DNA of 56,794 nucleotides from NCBI GenBank assembly GCA_948514155.1, contig CAOQYA010000001.1, forward strand, positions 30,024 through 86,817. The letters are read 5' to 3'. Origin of the DNA: an uncultured Eubacteriales bacterium. Lineage in GTDB: Bacteria > Bacillota > Clostridia > Christensenellales > UBA1242. The position numbers were made by a program, and so were the translations under genes. Position 1 is the first letter of the stretch, and each line of letters starts with the position of its first letter. The notes under the pieces were generated by a model. The model did no database searches. It was not told where the DNA came from and was given only the letters and a program-made list of their open reading frames with translations. Below, piece by piece: positions 56,236-56,794 of this stretch.

Positions 56236-56794
56236 ATGACTTTTTCGATTATTATCTGTGTGCTGCTTGTTGTCTCTCTTGCGGTGTATTTCATATTCAG
56301 TCGCAGATTGAGAACGCCAACAGTGACAACTGAAATACTTATAAAAAAATATAATGCAAGACTTAATAAACTTGCCAGATTTCTATCTAAAAACAAGATA
56401 GAGTTTTCGCTTCAGCAATTTTTTAGTTCGATAGAGAAATCAGAACTTGATTGGAACAAAATGTCGGCAAATGTTAAGACGATAAAAAACATCGAACAAA
56501 ACAATGAACTGATTGAGGAAATTTTAATTGAAAGTTCAAAAAATGCGGCAATAGCAAAGTTGAATGAACTTAAAAAAGGTTGCACTTTGTTTGAGTTTGC
56601 CGGTGAACTTAGTGTCGACGCCGCAGCGAGCCAAGTTTTTGATATTTTGGGCAAAGAAAAAAGCAAACTTGATTTTGAAATGCAAAGATATTTTGGTTCG
56701 CAAGATTTTTATAAATTCGAAAACAAACTTGTTTTTGTGCAAGACAATCTTGCTCTAAAGGTTGACCCAAAAAATATTTTCGCTTGTGAAATAG
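56236..56794 (+). CDS. Membrane-anchored protein, partial (runs off right edge)
   Basis: At least 186 codons from ATG 56236 (TTAGGAGAG upstream), open at the edge. An N-terminal membrane span (MTFSIIICVLLVVSLAVYFIF) is followed by a basic patch and then a charged, mainly helical cytosolic domain with KTIKNIEQNNELIEEILIESS and, near residue 125, a GCTLFEFAGELS segment. No family recognised. It lies after the rubrerythrin terminator, so it has its own promoter or depends on read-through. Confidence 0.75.
   Translation, partial: MTFSIIICVLLVVSLAVYFIFSRRLRTPTVTTEILIKKYNARLNKLARFLSKNKIEFSLQQFFSSIEKSELDWNKMSANVKTIKNIEQNNELIEEILIESSKNAAIAKLNELKKGCTLFEFAGELSVDAAASQVFDILGKEKSKLDFEMQRYFGSQDFYKFENKLVFVQDNLALKVDPKNIFACEI

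Overview
The window is chromosomal DNA from a spore-forming, anaerobic Firmicutes bacterium of the Clostridia type, probably an uncultured gut-type lineage. The evidence is Spo0A, SpoIIE, CwlD, YabP and YabQ, rubrerythrin, low-GC promoters and T-box control. It spans the chromosome origin: dnaA, an intergenic DnaA-box region and dnaN lie at 43.8-46.5 kb. Almost all genes to the left point left and all genes to the right point right, as expected when replication diverges from here.

Layout. 1-6.5 kb (minus): M18 aminopeptidase (cut by the left edge), tilS, spoIIE, guanylate kinase, cwlD. 6.5-13 kb: small membrane and coiled-coil proteins, a Spo0A with an altered receiver, a lipoprotein, a phosphoesterase, a YqeY protein and tRNA-Met. 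12-18 kb: two Ig-like membrane-anchored paralogues that share a 581-bp identical block. They flank a ferritin-like pair, glmM, a GlmU acetyltransferase domain without its uridylyltransferase half, and a YcxB-like protein. 18.2-23 kb: a SecB-like small protein, dnaB, typA and a lipoprotein. 23.2-34.4 kb: one 3,751-residue lipoprotein built of FN3/Ig-like repeats with a beta-helical end. 34.5-41.4 kb: an RluA-type pseudouridine synthase, yabP-yabQ, CvpA-like, tRNA-Asn inside an unusual array of tRNA fragments and tandem repeats, and an asnS/aspS operon under an asparagine T-box. 41.4-43.8 kb: recF and a small-repressor module. 43.8-56.8 kb (plus): dnaA, dnaN, rpmH, rnpA, yidD, yidC, jag, mnmE, mnmG, rsmG, parA, parB, two parS sites, rubrerythrin and a partial membrane protein.

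The observations most worth following are these. (1) At least nine genes have a sigma-A -10 box 6-8 nt before the start codon and no convincing Shine-Dalgarno, so they look leaderless; this is rare in Firmicutes. (2) The tRNA-Asn locus carries 115-118 bp repeats made of direct and inverted pieces of tRNA-Asn, and sits about 4 kb from an Asn-specific T-box operon. (3) The Spo0A receiver has Glu where the phosphorylated Asp should be, while its DNA-binding domain looks intact. (4) The giant lipoprotein, the mosaic Ig-like paralogues and the split GlmU are further oddities. All calls are from reading the sequence; no database or folding program was run.
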